Assembly: GCA_002441395.1 (NCBI GenBank)
Contig: DJVZ01000040.1
Coordinates: 1 to 64,000 of the forward strand
Length of the DNA stretch: 64,000 nt
DNA from: Spirochaetaceae bacterium UBA6243
GTDB taxonomy: Bacteria > Spirochaetota > Spirochaetia > Treponematales > Rectinemataceae
Direction: 5' to 3'
This document shows, one piece after another, positions 54,628 through 62,376 of this stretch. Every line of letters begins with the position of its first letter. Position 1 is the stretch's first letter. Under the pieces are notes generated by a model. The model made no database searches. It saw nothing but the letters and a program-made list of their open reading frames with translations, and was not told the DNA's origin. The position numbers and the translations under genes were made by a program.

Positions 54628-55410
54628 TTATCGCAAAGTAATCCATGTCTGCGATGAAAACTTTTCCTGGGCAAGTTGCTCAGCTAATTGAAGCTCGGCT
54701 TCGGTGGGCACTGAGCTGACGAGGGCAAGATTGAGCGCTTTGGCAAAGCCTTTCTTGAGTGATTGTATTGTTGTTGCATAGAGGGTTTCAAAGCTCATGG
54801 ATTCTGATTGGGGAAGGCAATGTTTGATGCTTGTGACGCGCGATTTGATGTCTTCGATGAGCTTTCCTCTGGTTTTTTCCTGAGGTACTTTGAGGACGGT
54901 GAACATTCGGTCCACATCAACATCGAGGATGATGGTGCCATGCTGAAGGAGGCAACCGAGTTTTCTGGTTTGGGCATTGCCGGAAATCTTTTTCCCGCCG
55001 GCAATAATATCGTTTATAGGCGCGAATTCAGCCTCGATGCCCAGAATTGAGAGCCCCTCGATGATGCCGCCAAGCAGCAAGCGGTAGGAATCGAGGATGT
55101 TCGGGCGGGCAAGAGGGTGACTGAGTGGCAACACGATACTGTAGGTCACTTCATGATGATGAAATACGGCTCCGCCGCCAGTGATTCTTCGCACGACATC
55201 GATGCCGGCAGTTTTGCATGCGGCGGCGTCAACCTCCTCGTGCAGACCTTGAAAATACCCGATGGATACTGCGGGAGGGGCCCAGCCGTAGAAACGGAGA
55301 GTTGGCAGGCTTCTGCCTTCCGCGACCGAGCGCAGCAGCGCTTCATCAAGGCCCATATTGAAGGCCGCGCGATGAAAACCGGTTTCGAGCAACCTGAATT
55401 CATATGCCAT
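54628..55410 (-). CDS. lplA: Lipoate-protein ligase, catalytic subunit
   Basis: A 260-aa ligase that attaches lipoate to E2 or GcvH proteins. The ATG at 55410 overlaps the accessory-domain gene by 11 bp. Motifs: RRITGGGAVFHHHEVTYS for the lipoyl-AMP pocket and GGKKISGNAQ with the binding Lys. It lacks the C-terminal accessory domain of E. coli LplA, which is encoded as a separate protein immediately upstream. Confidence 0.88.
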   Translation of the reverse strand: MAYEFRLLETGFHRAAFNMGLDEALLRSVAEGRSLPTLRFYGWAPPAVSIGYFQGLHEEVDAAACKTAGIDVVRRITGGGAVFHHHEVTYSIVLPLSHPLARPNILDSYRLLLGGIIEGLSILGIEAEFAPINDIIAGGKKISGNAQTRKLGCLLQHGTIILDVDVDRMFTVLKVPQEKTRGKLIEDIKSRVTSIKHCLPQSESMSFETLYATTIQSLKKGFAKALNLALVSSVPTEAELQLAEQLAQEKFSSQTWITLR

Positions 55411-55696
55411 TGTGCAATTCCTTTTGAATGATTTCGTCAAGGCCGCTTCCTGTAATTCCCAGGCATTCCAAACCATTTTGCCTGACAAGCCCATCGAATT
55501 TTTTCCCAAGTTCCTCAAGAGTGGTCCCTTCAAGTTTGTGCTCAAGCTCGTCAAAAGCTTCTTCGGGGACCGCGAAAAAATCACCGCGAATCGAAAGAGA
55601 GCGTATGCGCGAAGATGGCACAAGAGGTGGCTCGACGTCGATTGTCATGCGCAGCAGCTTGCATCCTTCGGGTTTGCCGACCAGTTCAAGTCTCAT
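55400..55696 (-). CDS. lplB: Lipoate-protein ligase accessory subunit (LplB-like)
   Basis: A 98-aa protein, start ATG 55696 overlapping the lipA stop by 4 bp. Segments LVGKPEGCKLLRMTIDVE, IRGDFFAVPEEAFDELEHKL and LGKKFDGLV match the C-terminal/accessory domain of lipoate ligases, which is needed for lipoate activation. A split LplA/LplB enzyme is known from Thermoplasma. Here both halves overlap and lie in an operon with lipoyl synthase. Confidence 0.75.
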   Translation of the reverse strand: MRLELVGKPEGCKLLRMTIDVEPPLVPSSRIRSLSIRGDFFAVPEEAFDELEHKLEGTTLEELGKKFDGLVRQNGLECLGITGSGLDEIIQKELHNGI

Positions 55697-56568
55697 GCGC
55701 CCGCCTCTTCTCGAGAGGCAACCCATGCTTCGCGAGCGTGAAAACTTGTGCGCGCGAAGGGTGCGGAGATCACTGAAGCAAAACCGAGAGACTTTGCTTT
55801 TCGGGCATAGTCAGCGAACTGCTCGGGAGTGATGTACTCGACCACGGGAATCTCCTTGGGGGTTGGCTGAAGATACTGGCCCATGACGACGGAGGAGACG
55901 CCTGCGCCTTGAAGTTCTTCCAACGCTTCGACTACTTCATCTTCAGTCTCGCCAAGACCAAGCAACAGGCTCGATTTTGTGGGAATGCCGGCAGCGTGTG
56001 CTGCGCGGAGGGTCTGAAGGCTTTTATTGAAAGAGGCGCGATGATCCCGTACGGACTGAAGGCGGCGCACGGTCTCTATATTGTGTGCAAGCATATCGGG
56101 CCTTGCGGCGAGGACCTGTGCAAGCTCTGTCCCCGTATAGTCAGGGATCAAGGCTTCAATCTTTGTATCAGGGCTGAGTTCGCGAATGGCGTGTATGCAT
56201 GCGGCAAAATGACCTGCACCGCGATCCGGCAGGTCATCTCTATCGACAGAGGTGATGACCGCATATCTGAGTCCCAGTGATTTGACCGCTTCGGCCAGGT
56301 GCCGGGGCTCCTCCGGATCGAGAGGGCCGCCACGACGCGCAGTTTTCACCGCACAAAAGCGGCAGCCGCGAGTACAAATGTCTCCCATGATCATAAATGT
56401 CGCCGTACCCGCGCCCCAGCATTCACCCTTATTCGGACAACGGGCTTCATCGCAGACTGTATGCAGGTCATGTGAGGCGAGTACTTCTTCGACATGACGC
56501 CACTCATTCCCATGGGGAAGTTGTACCTTGAGCCACGAAGGTTTGGGCTTGAATTGTGCGCTTTGCAT
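55693..56568 (-). CDS. lipA: Lipoyl synthase
   Basis: Radical-SAM enzyme inserting two sulfurs into protein-bound octanoyl chains, 291 aa. Both [4Fe-4S] sites are visible: auxiliary cluster CDEARCPNKGEC and radical cluster CTRGCRFC. The C-terminal Ser ligand region ARTSFHA is present. No lipB is in the window, so octanoyl or lipoyl groups may be supplied through the adjacent LplA/LplB. The ATG lies only 6 bp after the predicted -10 box, suggesting a leaderless mRNA. A GGGACAGAGCTTGC motif copy (reverse, 56120-56133) encodes TGTELAQ. Confidence 0.96.
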   Translation of the reverse strand: MQSAQFKPKPSWLKVQLPHGNEWRHVEEVLASHDLHTVCDEARCPNKGECWGAGTATFMIMGDICTRGCRFCAVKTARRGGPLDPEEPRHLAEAVKSLGLRYAVITSVDRDDLPDRGAGHFAACIHAIRELSPDTKIEALIPDYTGTELAQVLAARPDMLAHNIETVRRLQSVRDHRASFNKSLQTLRAAHAAGIPTKSSLLLGLGETEDEVVEALEELQGAGVSSVVMGQYLQPTPKEIPVVEYITPEQFADYARKAKSLGFASVISAPFARTSFHAREAWVASREEAGA

Positions 56569-56574
56569 GAGAAG

Positions 56575-56603
56575 AGTATAGACTAATTTATCAAGAATGT
56601 CAT
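56575..56603 (-). promoter_or_regulatory. Promoter of the lipA-lplB-lplA operon
   Basis: On the minus strand ATGACA (56598-56603), a 17-bp spacer and TATACT (56575-56580), only 6 bp before the lipA ATG. No ribosome site fits between. Confidence 0.6.
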
Positions 56604-56616
56604 GCGTATGGGGAAA

Positions 56617-56645
56617 TTGACAGCGCGGCGAGAGAAATTTAGACT
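56617..56645 (+). promoter_or_regulatory. Promoter of mtnA
   Basis: Perfect TTGACA (56617-56622), a 17-bp spacer and TAGACT (56640-56645), 39 bp before the mtnA ATG. Divergent from the lipA promoter. Confidence 0.65.
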
Positions 56646-56684
56646 TTTGTCTATTGCAAATATTGAAGCAAAAGGAATTATTTT

Positions 56685-57761
56685 ATGCACGAATTTCGCA
56701 GTGTCGCTTTGGATGATACAAGAGACGAGCTTGTGATACTCGATCAGACGCGCCTCCCGAATGAAATTGTGTATCTTCGTCTGTCGCGTCTAGAGGATGT
56801 TTGGGAAGCAATAAGGAATCTTCGCGTGAGGGGTGCCCCGGCAATCGGCATCGCAGCGGCATATGGGGCCTATCTTGCTGTTCGAAACGGTGGTGCTGAA
56901 ACTCTTGAGGAAGCTGTAGCGCTTTTTAACCAAGCGAAACAGCATCTTGAGACTTCAAGGCCGACCGCAGTCAATCTCTTCTGGGCTTTGAACCGCATGG
57001 CACAGCGTCTTGCCGTTGCATTGCCTTCGGAGCCACGCCCCGCTTCAAGCTCCGCTTCTGTTGCGAATCTCATCAATGCGCTCAAAGAGGAGGCCGATTC
57101 GATCCACGATGAAGATTCCCGCATGTGCCGCGCGATTGGCGAACATGCTCTGTCCCTCCTGCAGAAAGGCTGGGGTCTTCTCACGCACTGCAATGCCGGA
57201 GCGCTCGCCACATCGGAATTGGGGACGGCTCTCGCGCCTATTTATCTTGGCAATCAGCGCAATTATCGTTTTAAGGTCTTTGCGGACGAAACAAGGCCGC
57301 TTCTGCAAGGTGCGAGGCTTACCGCATGGGAGCTCTCTGAGGCAGATATCGATGTGACGCTTATTTGTGACAACATGGCCGCAACGGTGATGAAGCAAGG
57401 GCTGGTGCGGGCAGTGCTCGTTGGCTGTGACAGGGTGGCGGCGAACGGCGATGCCGCGAATAAAATTGGCACGCTTGGGGTGGCGATTCTTGCAAAGCAT
57501 TATGGAATCCCGTTCTATGTTCTTGGGCCGACCTCAACCATAGACTTGGAATGTCCGAATGGTGCGTCGATTGCCATCGAAGAGCGCGCAGGCGATGAGA
57601 TTACCGCAAAATGGTACATCTCGCGCATGGCACCTCAGAATATAAAAACTTATAACCCGGCGTTCGATGTAACCGACGCTTCGCTCATCACCGCAATTAT
57701 TACAGAGAAAGGGATCGCCCGTCCTCCTTTTGAAAAATCACTAAAGGAATTTGTGCAATGA
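56685..57761 (+). CDS. mtnA: Methylthioribose-1-phosphate isomerase
   Basis: Converts methylthioribose 1-phosphate to the ribulose form in methionine salvage; some members act in 5-deoxyribose disposal. 358 aa. Motifs: RVRGAPAIGIAAAYG, the catalytic Cys in LTHCNAGALATS, the catalytic Asp in CDNMAATVM, and GCDRVAANGDAANKIGT. It has a Pro/Ser-rich insertion near residue 115. No other mtn gene adjoins it. In organisms lacking the full pathway mtnA often pairs with an aldolase of the class II type, and one lies at 49.3 kb, but the two are not adjacent. Confidence 0.93.
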   Translation: MHEFRSVALDDTRDELVILDQTRLPNEIVYLRLSRLEDVWEAIRNLRVRGAPAIGIAAAYGAYLAVRNGGAETLEEAVALFNQAKQHLETSRPTAVNLFWALNRMAQRLAVALPSEPRPASSSASVANLINALKEEADSIHDEDSRMCRAIGEHALSLLQKGWGLLTHCNAGALATSELGTALAPIYLGNQRNYRFKVFADETRPLLQGARLTAWELSEADIDVTLICDNMAATVMKQGLVRAVLVGCDRVAANGDAANKIGTLGVAILAKHYGIPFYVLGPTSTIDLECPNGASIAIEERAGDEITAKWYISRMAPQNIKTYNPAFDVTDASLITAIITEKGIARPPFEKSLKEFVQ

Positions 57762-57936
57762 TTGAATGGGGCTGAGGAAACACAATGCCGCCGGAGGAAG
57801 TGAAACAAAGCTAAAGCGTTATTTCCGCAGAGCGCCACTTTGGGGCAAATTCGTGTATTTTCTCGTGCTTTATGTATGCCTACATTTTCCTTGCGCTCGG
57901 CGCCTTCCTGAATTGCGGGCGCCACGGATTTGCTGT

Positions 57937-59328
57937 TTAAGAAAGAAAATCCAATTCAGGATTGATCGGAGGAGGAGCTGGTTTCTTTTCTCTGAGGAAT
58001 TCATGCAGTATTTCGGGATGATCAAGCGTGCAATTTGCGGGCGCTTCTGACGAAAATTGCAGATTCTCTGAGGGAGCTTTCCCGCGCAGCGTGATGAACC
58101 AGGAAGCATATTTGAGCCGAATGCGCAATTTCCGTAGCGATGAAGAGTTGAGCCGGCCCGCCCTTCGCAACTCCAGAATCTTTCGTGCTGAATTCGGTCC
58201 GATGCCAGGTACGCGCACAAGCTGTGTGAAGTCCGCAGCCATGAGCTCAACCGGGAAAAATGCGATGTTGCGCAGCGCCCAGGAGGTTTTGGGGTCAAGG
58301 TCTTCGTCGAGAGAGTCGCACGATTCAAACAGCTCCTGCGGCTCGAAACCGTACCAGCGGAAAAGCATGTCTGCCTGGTATAGGCGAAATTCACGCATAT
58401 ATGGCGGTGTGGCGGGGTGGGGCAGTGAGGGATCTGTCCCCTCAGGGCGAAATGCAGAGTAATAGACTCGACGTACATTGAAACTTTTGTAGAGATACTG
58501 GGCGAGTCCAAGAATAACGGAATCTGGTTCGGGGCTCGCCCCAACAATGAGCTGGGTCGTTTGTCCTGCGGACATGACAGAGAAAGGACCAGAGGCGGCT
58601 ATTTCAGAGGCTTCCCGCTGCCGCCCATATTTGGGGCTTTGCGATGATACTCTTTGGCACTTTATTTCGGCGAGTTCGCAAAGCCGATCGGAAATAGTCA
58701 TCATCGGTGTGAGAATCGCATCGGGATTCTTGTCCGGGGCGATGCGGAGAAGGCTCTCTTCGCTTGGCAGCTCAATATTTACGGATACCCGGGTCGCATA
58801 GCGCATCGCGAGCCGCACGAGCTCGGGCGAGGCTCCGGGGATCACCTTGAGATGAAGATATCCGCGATATCCATACCGTTCGCGCAGACTGCGCGCCATC
58901 CAGATGAGCCGTTCCATCGTTTCGTCCGGTGTTCCCAGGACTCCCGACGAAATAAACGCTCCCTGAATCACCCCTCGCGCATCAAAGTCGGCTATGGTTC
59001 TGGCCAGTTCCTCCGGCTGGAAAGAGGCGCGATGCACATTGGACGAACGGCGGTTTACGCAGTATGCACAGTTGTAGGAGCAGGCATTCGATAGCAGGAC
59101 CTTGAGAATGGGCACACTTCCGCCACCCAGCCTCTTCAGCCTGCAAATGCCGTAGGCTGCCTCCTCTCTCACTTGCGGGTTTGGGCAGGGCATCACGGCT
59201 GCCGGCTGATCCTTCGTGTCTTCCCTGCACGCATGAGGCGGCACTCCCTGTTCGATCCGGGCACTCGGAGCCGCGGCGTCCCAATCTGCTGCTTGCGAGA
59301 GAATTCGAAGTGTATCGAGCCGATCCAT
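57937..59328 (-). CDS. Radical-SAM protein of the putative DNA modification/repair family
   Basis: A 463-aa radical-SAM enzyme with the cluster motif CSYNCAYC (Cx3Cx2C, near residue 80) and NRRSSNVHR just after. The C-terminal part has a helix-hairpin-helix DNA-binding motif (VRVPGIGPNSARKILELRR). This combination matches the family predicted to work with a uracil-DNA-glycosylase-like partner in DNA repair. The usual partner gene is not adjacent here. Two insertions (residues about 18-45, and near 245) are not expected in the family. Function unproven in any organism to my knowledge. Confidence 0.8.
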   Translation of the reverse strand: MDRLDTLRILSQAADWDAAAPSARIEQGVPPHACREDTKDQPAAVMPCPNPQVREEAAYGICRLKRLGGGSVPILKVLLSNACSYNCAYCVNRRSSNVHRASFQPEELARTIADFDARGVIQGAFISSGVLGTPDETMERLIWMARSLRERYGYRGYLHLKVIPGASPELVRLAMRYATRVSVNIELPSEESLLRIAPDKNPDAILTPMMTISDRLCELAEIKCQRVSSQSPKYGRQREASEIAASGPFSVMSAGQTTQLIVGASPEPDSVILGLAQYLYKSFNVRRVYYSAFRPEGTDPSLPHPATPPYMREFRLYQADMLFRWYGFEPQELFESCDSLDEDLDPKTSWALRNIAFFPVELMAADFTQLVRVPGIGPNSARKILELRRAGRLNSSSLRKLRIRLKYASWFITLRGKAPSENLQFSSEAPANCTLDHPEILHEFLREKKPAPPPINPELDFLS

Positions 59329-59435
59329 ATACTATACACAAGTTTAGTTTGAGCTGTGCTCGCTGTCAATTGGCGTGGGATGATCTTTTGCAAAGGCTAA
59401 TATTTTTGATGTAGGGGCATTTTATTTTCACAAAT

Positions 59436-59462
59436 AAAAAAGCCCCATTCCTGGGGCTTTTT
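59436..59462 (-). terminator. Terminator of tRNA-Met
   Basis: AAAAAGCCCC and GGGGCTTTTT pair perfectly around loop ATTCCT. Both strands give a U-tract, so it may act in both directions. It lies 10 bp after the tRNA 3' end. Confidence 0.85.
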
Positions 59463-59471
59463 ATGAAGTCG

Positions 59472-59544
59472 TAGCGGGAGAGGGGATTGAACCCACGACC
59501 CAGCGGATATGAGCCGCTTGCTCTGCCAACTGAGCTATCCCGCC
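59472..59544 (-). tRNA. tRNA-Met (anticodon CAT)
   Basis: A 73-nt cloverleaf, no encoded CCA. The anticodon stem AGCGG/CCGCT surrounds CTCATAT. The acceptor pairs GGCGGGA with TCCCGCT, with a G-U pair at the top. The T stem has one U-U mismatch (GTGGG against CCCTC). It is not initiator-like. Elongator Met is most likely, but an Ile tRNA with lysidine-modified CAT cannot be excluded. Confidence 0.85.
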
Positions 59545-59555
59545 GTGCAGGTGGT

Positions 59556-59585
59556 TGTATAACCCAAAATAGCCCGATTGGTCAA
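59556..59585 (-). promoter_or_regulatory. Promoter of tRNA-Met
   Basis: On the minus strand TTGACC (59580-59585), an 18-bp spacer and TATACA (59556-59561), 11 bp before the tRNA. Confidence 0.6.
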
Positions 59586-59589
59586 TACC

Positions 59590-59619
59590 TTGTATGGTTT
59601 TGGCCTCTCCGACTATAAT
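59590..59619 (+). promoter_or_regulatory. Promoter of the small gene and GNAT gene
   Basis: TTGTAT (59590-59595), an 18-bp spacer and a perfect TATAAT (59614-59619), 29 bp before the first ATG. Confidence 0.55.
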
Positions 59620-59648
59620 TTGGCGATTTAATTGATGTTGAGGTGCAA

Positions 59649-59906
59649 ATGGCCGAGTGGCATGATGAAAAATACAAAGAAGTGTTCGATGGAACCGTGA
59701 GTGGCCTGCATCGCCGCCGAGCCGTTGATCCGAACTTTTCGATTGAAGAGGCTGAGAATCAGCTTGCGCATCTCTATATTTTGGATGGCAATGATTGGCT
59801 GGGCCGTGGTGCGCTTGGCGATATTGTTTCGCAGGCGACGATTGCGGCCTATGAGTTGTTCATTCATGAATGGAAGGTTGAAGGAGGGGGCAAAAATGGC
59901 GGTTGA
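59649..59906 (+). CDS. Small acidic protein of unknown function
   Basis: An 85-aa soluble protein, start ATG 59649 after GAGGTG. The sequence is helical and charged (DEKYKEVFDGTVSGLHRRRA, IEEAENQLAHLYILDGNDW). It overlaps the following acetyltransferase-like gene by 11 bp, so the two are coupled and probably work together. No known domain recognised. Confidence 0.65.
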   Translation: MAEWHDEKYKEVFDGTVSGLHRRRAVDPNFSIEEAENQLAHLYILDGNDWLGRGALGDIVSQATIAAYELFIHEWKVEGGGKNGG

Positions 59907-61020
59907 GATCAGAAAAGTGGATGGGTCGAAGGATCTGCGGCAGTTCATCGATTTCCCTGTGCGCTTATATCGGGATGTGACCAATTATGTGCCCGCGCCC
60001 CGCCTCGATGAAGTGCGGACGCTCAGAAAAGATAAGAATCCGGCCTTCGAATTCTGCGAGGCTGAATATTGGACGGCCTGGAGAGACGGCAGACTCGTGG
60101 GGCGAATCGCGGGAATAATAAATCATCGTTTTGTTGAGAAATGGGGTAATAAGTGGGCCCGTTTTGGATGGATCGATTTTATCGACGACTCCGAAGTCTC
60201 AAAAATACTGCTAGAGACCGTCGAACAGTGGGCTGCTTCGAAAGGTATGAGTGCGGTGCATGGCCCTCTCGGCTTTACGGACCTTGATAGGGAAGGCATG
60301 CTGGTCGATGGCTTTGGTGAGCGCGCGACGATCGCGACAATCTACAATTATCCGTATTATCCTCAGCATCTGGAGAAACTCGGCTATCGCAAAGATGTTG
60401 ACTGGTTTCAATTTCAAATATTTACTCCGAAAGAAATTCCTGAAAAAGTGCAGCATGTCACCGAGCTGCTCGCAAAGCGCTCCGGTGTTCATCTCTATGA
60501 GTGGACCGACAAACGTGTCATTGTCGAAAAGTTCGGCAAGCAGCTTTTTCATCTTATTGATGAGACGTATAGCGAGTTGTACGGCACCACCCCACTCACG
60601 GAGCGCCAGGTGGATACCTATATCAAGCAGTACCTCGGTTTCGTGGACCCGCGTTTTACGAAAATACTTGTGGACGACCAAGAGCGCCTTGTCGGGTTTG
60701 GCATTTCAATGCCGAGCTTGTCTGAAGCTTTTTACCGTTCGCACGGCAGGCTTTTTCCCCTCGGTTGGTATCGTGTGCTCCAGGCCCTAAAACATCCGAG
60801 GGTGCTCGATCTGTACTTGGTTTCGGTAAAACCTGAATATCAGGCGCGAGGCGTACTTGCGATTGTGATGAATGCCCTGCAGCGGTCGGCCCTAGAAGCA
60901 GGTGTCGAGTATGCGGAGACAAACCTTGAGCTTGAGGACAATGTCAAAGTGCAGAGCATTTGGAAGGATTATCCGAAGCGCCAGCATAAGCGCAATCGCG
61001 TATATTTGAAGGAGATTTGA
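59896..61020 (+). CDS. GNAT-fold acetyltransferase-like protein
   Basis: A 374-aa protein, starting at ATG 59896 with AAGGAGG upstream. An N-terminal acyltransferase-like half begins with VEIRKVDGSKDLRQFIDFP. The C-terminal half has the GNAT acetyl-CoA region as LVSVKPEYQARGVLAIVMN and ends in a basic tail. Proteins of this type are widespread in anaerobes and have no assigned substrate that I know of. Coupled to the small acidic protein upstream. Confidence 0.7.
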   Translation: MAVEIRKVDGSKDLRQFIDFPVRLYRDVTNYVPAPRLDEVRTLRKDKNPAFEFCEAEYWTAWRDGRLVGRIAGIINHRFVEKWGNKWARFGWIDFIDDSEVSKILLETVEQWAASKGMSAVHGPLGFTDLDREGMLVDGFGERATIATIYNYPYYPQHLEKLGYRKDVDWFQFQIFTPKEIPEKVQHVTELLAKRSGVHLYEWTDKRVIVEKFGKQLFHLIDETYSELYGTTPLTERQVDTYIKQYLGFVDPRFTKILVDDQERLVGFGISMPSLSEAFYRSHGRLFPLGWYRVLQALKHPRVLDLYLVSVKPEYQARGVLAIVMNALQRSALEAGVEYAETNLELEDNVKVQSIWKDYPKRQHKRNRVYLKEI

Positions 61021-61054
61021 GCCACACGGGGAAAGATGCATCCCTTCAGAGTTT

Positions 61055-61717
61055 CTAGCGCGCAAGCGGCTCGCCGATTTCCGGTTCGCGAAGGTACATT
61101 GGCCCTGCGGAATCTTCTGCAGGGCCTTTTTCCTTATAAATCCCGGCTCCCAGCATTGCAAGTGCTTCGATTTCTTTCTCTGGTTCAGGAGAATGTATTG
61201 TCCATCCTGGACGCTCGAGGCAGGTGGTTTCGGCAAAATCGGCATCGGGGCCGACAAAATGAACTTCTTCTTCGGCCTGAAGTTTTGCAATGATATCTGT
61301 CAGTTCTATGTCCATCCATCTCCCGATTTTTTCGCCGCGATGATAGAGGGCACAATAGATACGGTGCTTGCGCGCATCAAGAACCGGGACAACGATGCCA
61401 TGTAAATCCCGCCATACCATGCCATACACATCGAGTGTCGGCACAAGCACCATGGGGACGCCTAGCCCCAGCGATATTCCCTTTGCGGTAGCGATGCCAA
61501 TTCGCAGGCCTGTAAAAGAACCGGGTCCCCCGGCAACCGCGAGCAGTTCTATTTCTTTTTTCCCGATACCCGCAGATTGAAGGACCCTCTCCATAGCTGG
61601 CACAATTGTCTCGGCATGGGTGACAGGCGGTTCCAGAATCGAACTTGCAAGAAGACGCTCCCGACATACGCCAATTTTAAGAGTCGGACAACTTGTATCA
61701 ATCGATAGGACAATCAT
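61055..61717 (-). CDS. tsaB: tRNA threonylcarbamoyladenosine synthesis protein TsaB
   Basis: A 220-aa ASKHA-fold partner of TsaD in making t6A37 on ANN-decoding tRNAs. The N-terminal LSIDTSCPTLKIG and the diagnostic GGPGSFTGLRIGIATAKG are present. The start overlaps the tsaE stop by 4 bp. Lacks the C-terminal ATPase half of TsaD, as expected. Confidence 0.94.
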   Translation of the reverse strand: MIVLSIDTSCPTLKIGVCRERLLASSILEPPVTHAETIVPAMERVLQSAGIGKKEIELLAVAGGPGSFTGLRIGIATAKGISLGLGVPMVLVPTLDVYGMVWRDLHGIVVPVLDARKHRIYCALYHRGEKIGRWMDIELTDIIAKLQAEEEVHFVGPDADFAETTCLERPGWTIHSPEPEKEIEALAMLGAGIYKEKGPAEDSAGPMYLREPEIGEPLAR

Positions 61718-62241
61718 TGGATGACCTCTCTCCGTATCGCGAATCGCTTCCAGTCGATTTTTTCTATCCAGTCTCCTTCAATCATCATGAGCCTGTCTCC
61801 GTTCGCTTCGACCGTTATGGTGATTCTCTGGCTTTCTGGCGGCAAAATATCGGCGATCCTTTCGCTCCATTCTATCAGAGAGAGAGTTCCCGGCGCACCG
61901 AGCAGCTCTTCTCCGCCCGTTTGAAGAAATTCATCTTCGCCGGAAAGGCGATAGGCGTCGATGTGCACAAGATGAAGTCGGCCATAGTATTCAGAAATGA
62001 TGGTATACGTAGGCGAAATGACAGGCTCTGCGATGCCAAGCCCTTCGGCGATGCCTTTGGCGAGTGTTGTCTTCCCCGCGCCGATGTCCCCTCGAAATGA
62101 AATGACGGCGCCGTCGGGAGCAGCATGGCCGATTGCCCTTCCCACCGCAAGCGTTCTATGCACATGTGGACTCGAGAGAAAGATCAGAACCGAACCTCCC
62201 TTATGCTGTACTTTGGTTTTTATACTATGCTTTGCAGACAT
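61714..62241 (-). CDS. tsaE: tRNA threonylcarbamoyladenosine synthesis ATPase TsaE
   Basis: P-loop ATPase of the TsaBDE complex, Walker A GDIGAGKTTL, followed by ISPTYTIISEY and the HIDAYRL motif. As called from ATG 62241 it is 175 aa, with an 18-residue N-terminal extension and no clear ribosome site. A strong GGAGG lies inside the extension, 7 nt before a CTG codon at 62187 that would give a protein starting exactly where the family normally starts. A CTG start is therefore possible. Confidence 0.9.
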   Translation of the reverse strand: MSAKHSIKTKVQHKGGSVLIFLSSPHVHRTLAVGRAIGHAAPDGAVISFRGDIGAGKTTLAKGIAEGLGIAEPVISPTYTIISEYYGRLHLVHIDAYRLSGEDEFLQTGGEELLGAPGTLSLIEWSERIADILPPESQRITITVEANGDRLMMIEGDWIEKIDWKRFAIRREVIQ

Positions 62242-62376
62242 ACTTTTCTAGGTCTGAACCGGTCAAATAACCTTCTGTGAATCTGGATACAAGGAGTACA
62301 ATGTACAATTATTATTCAATAAGAATAATTTGTGCCGATATTATAAAAAGATACTCATATATGGCGGGGGCCTGCG

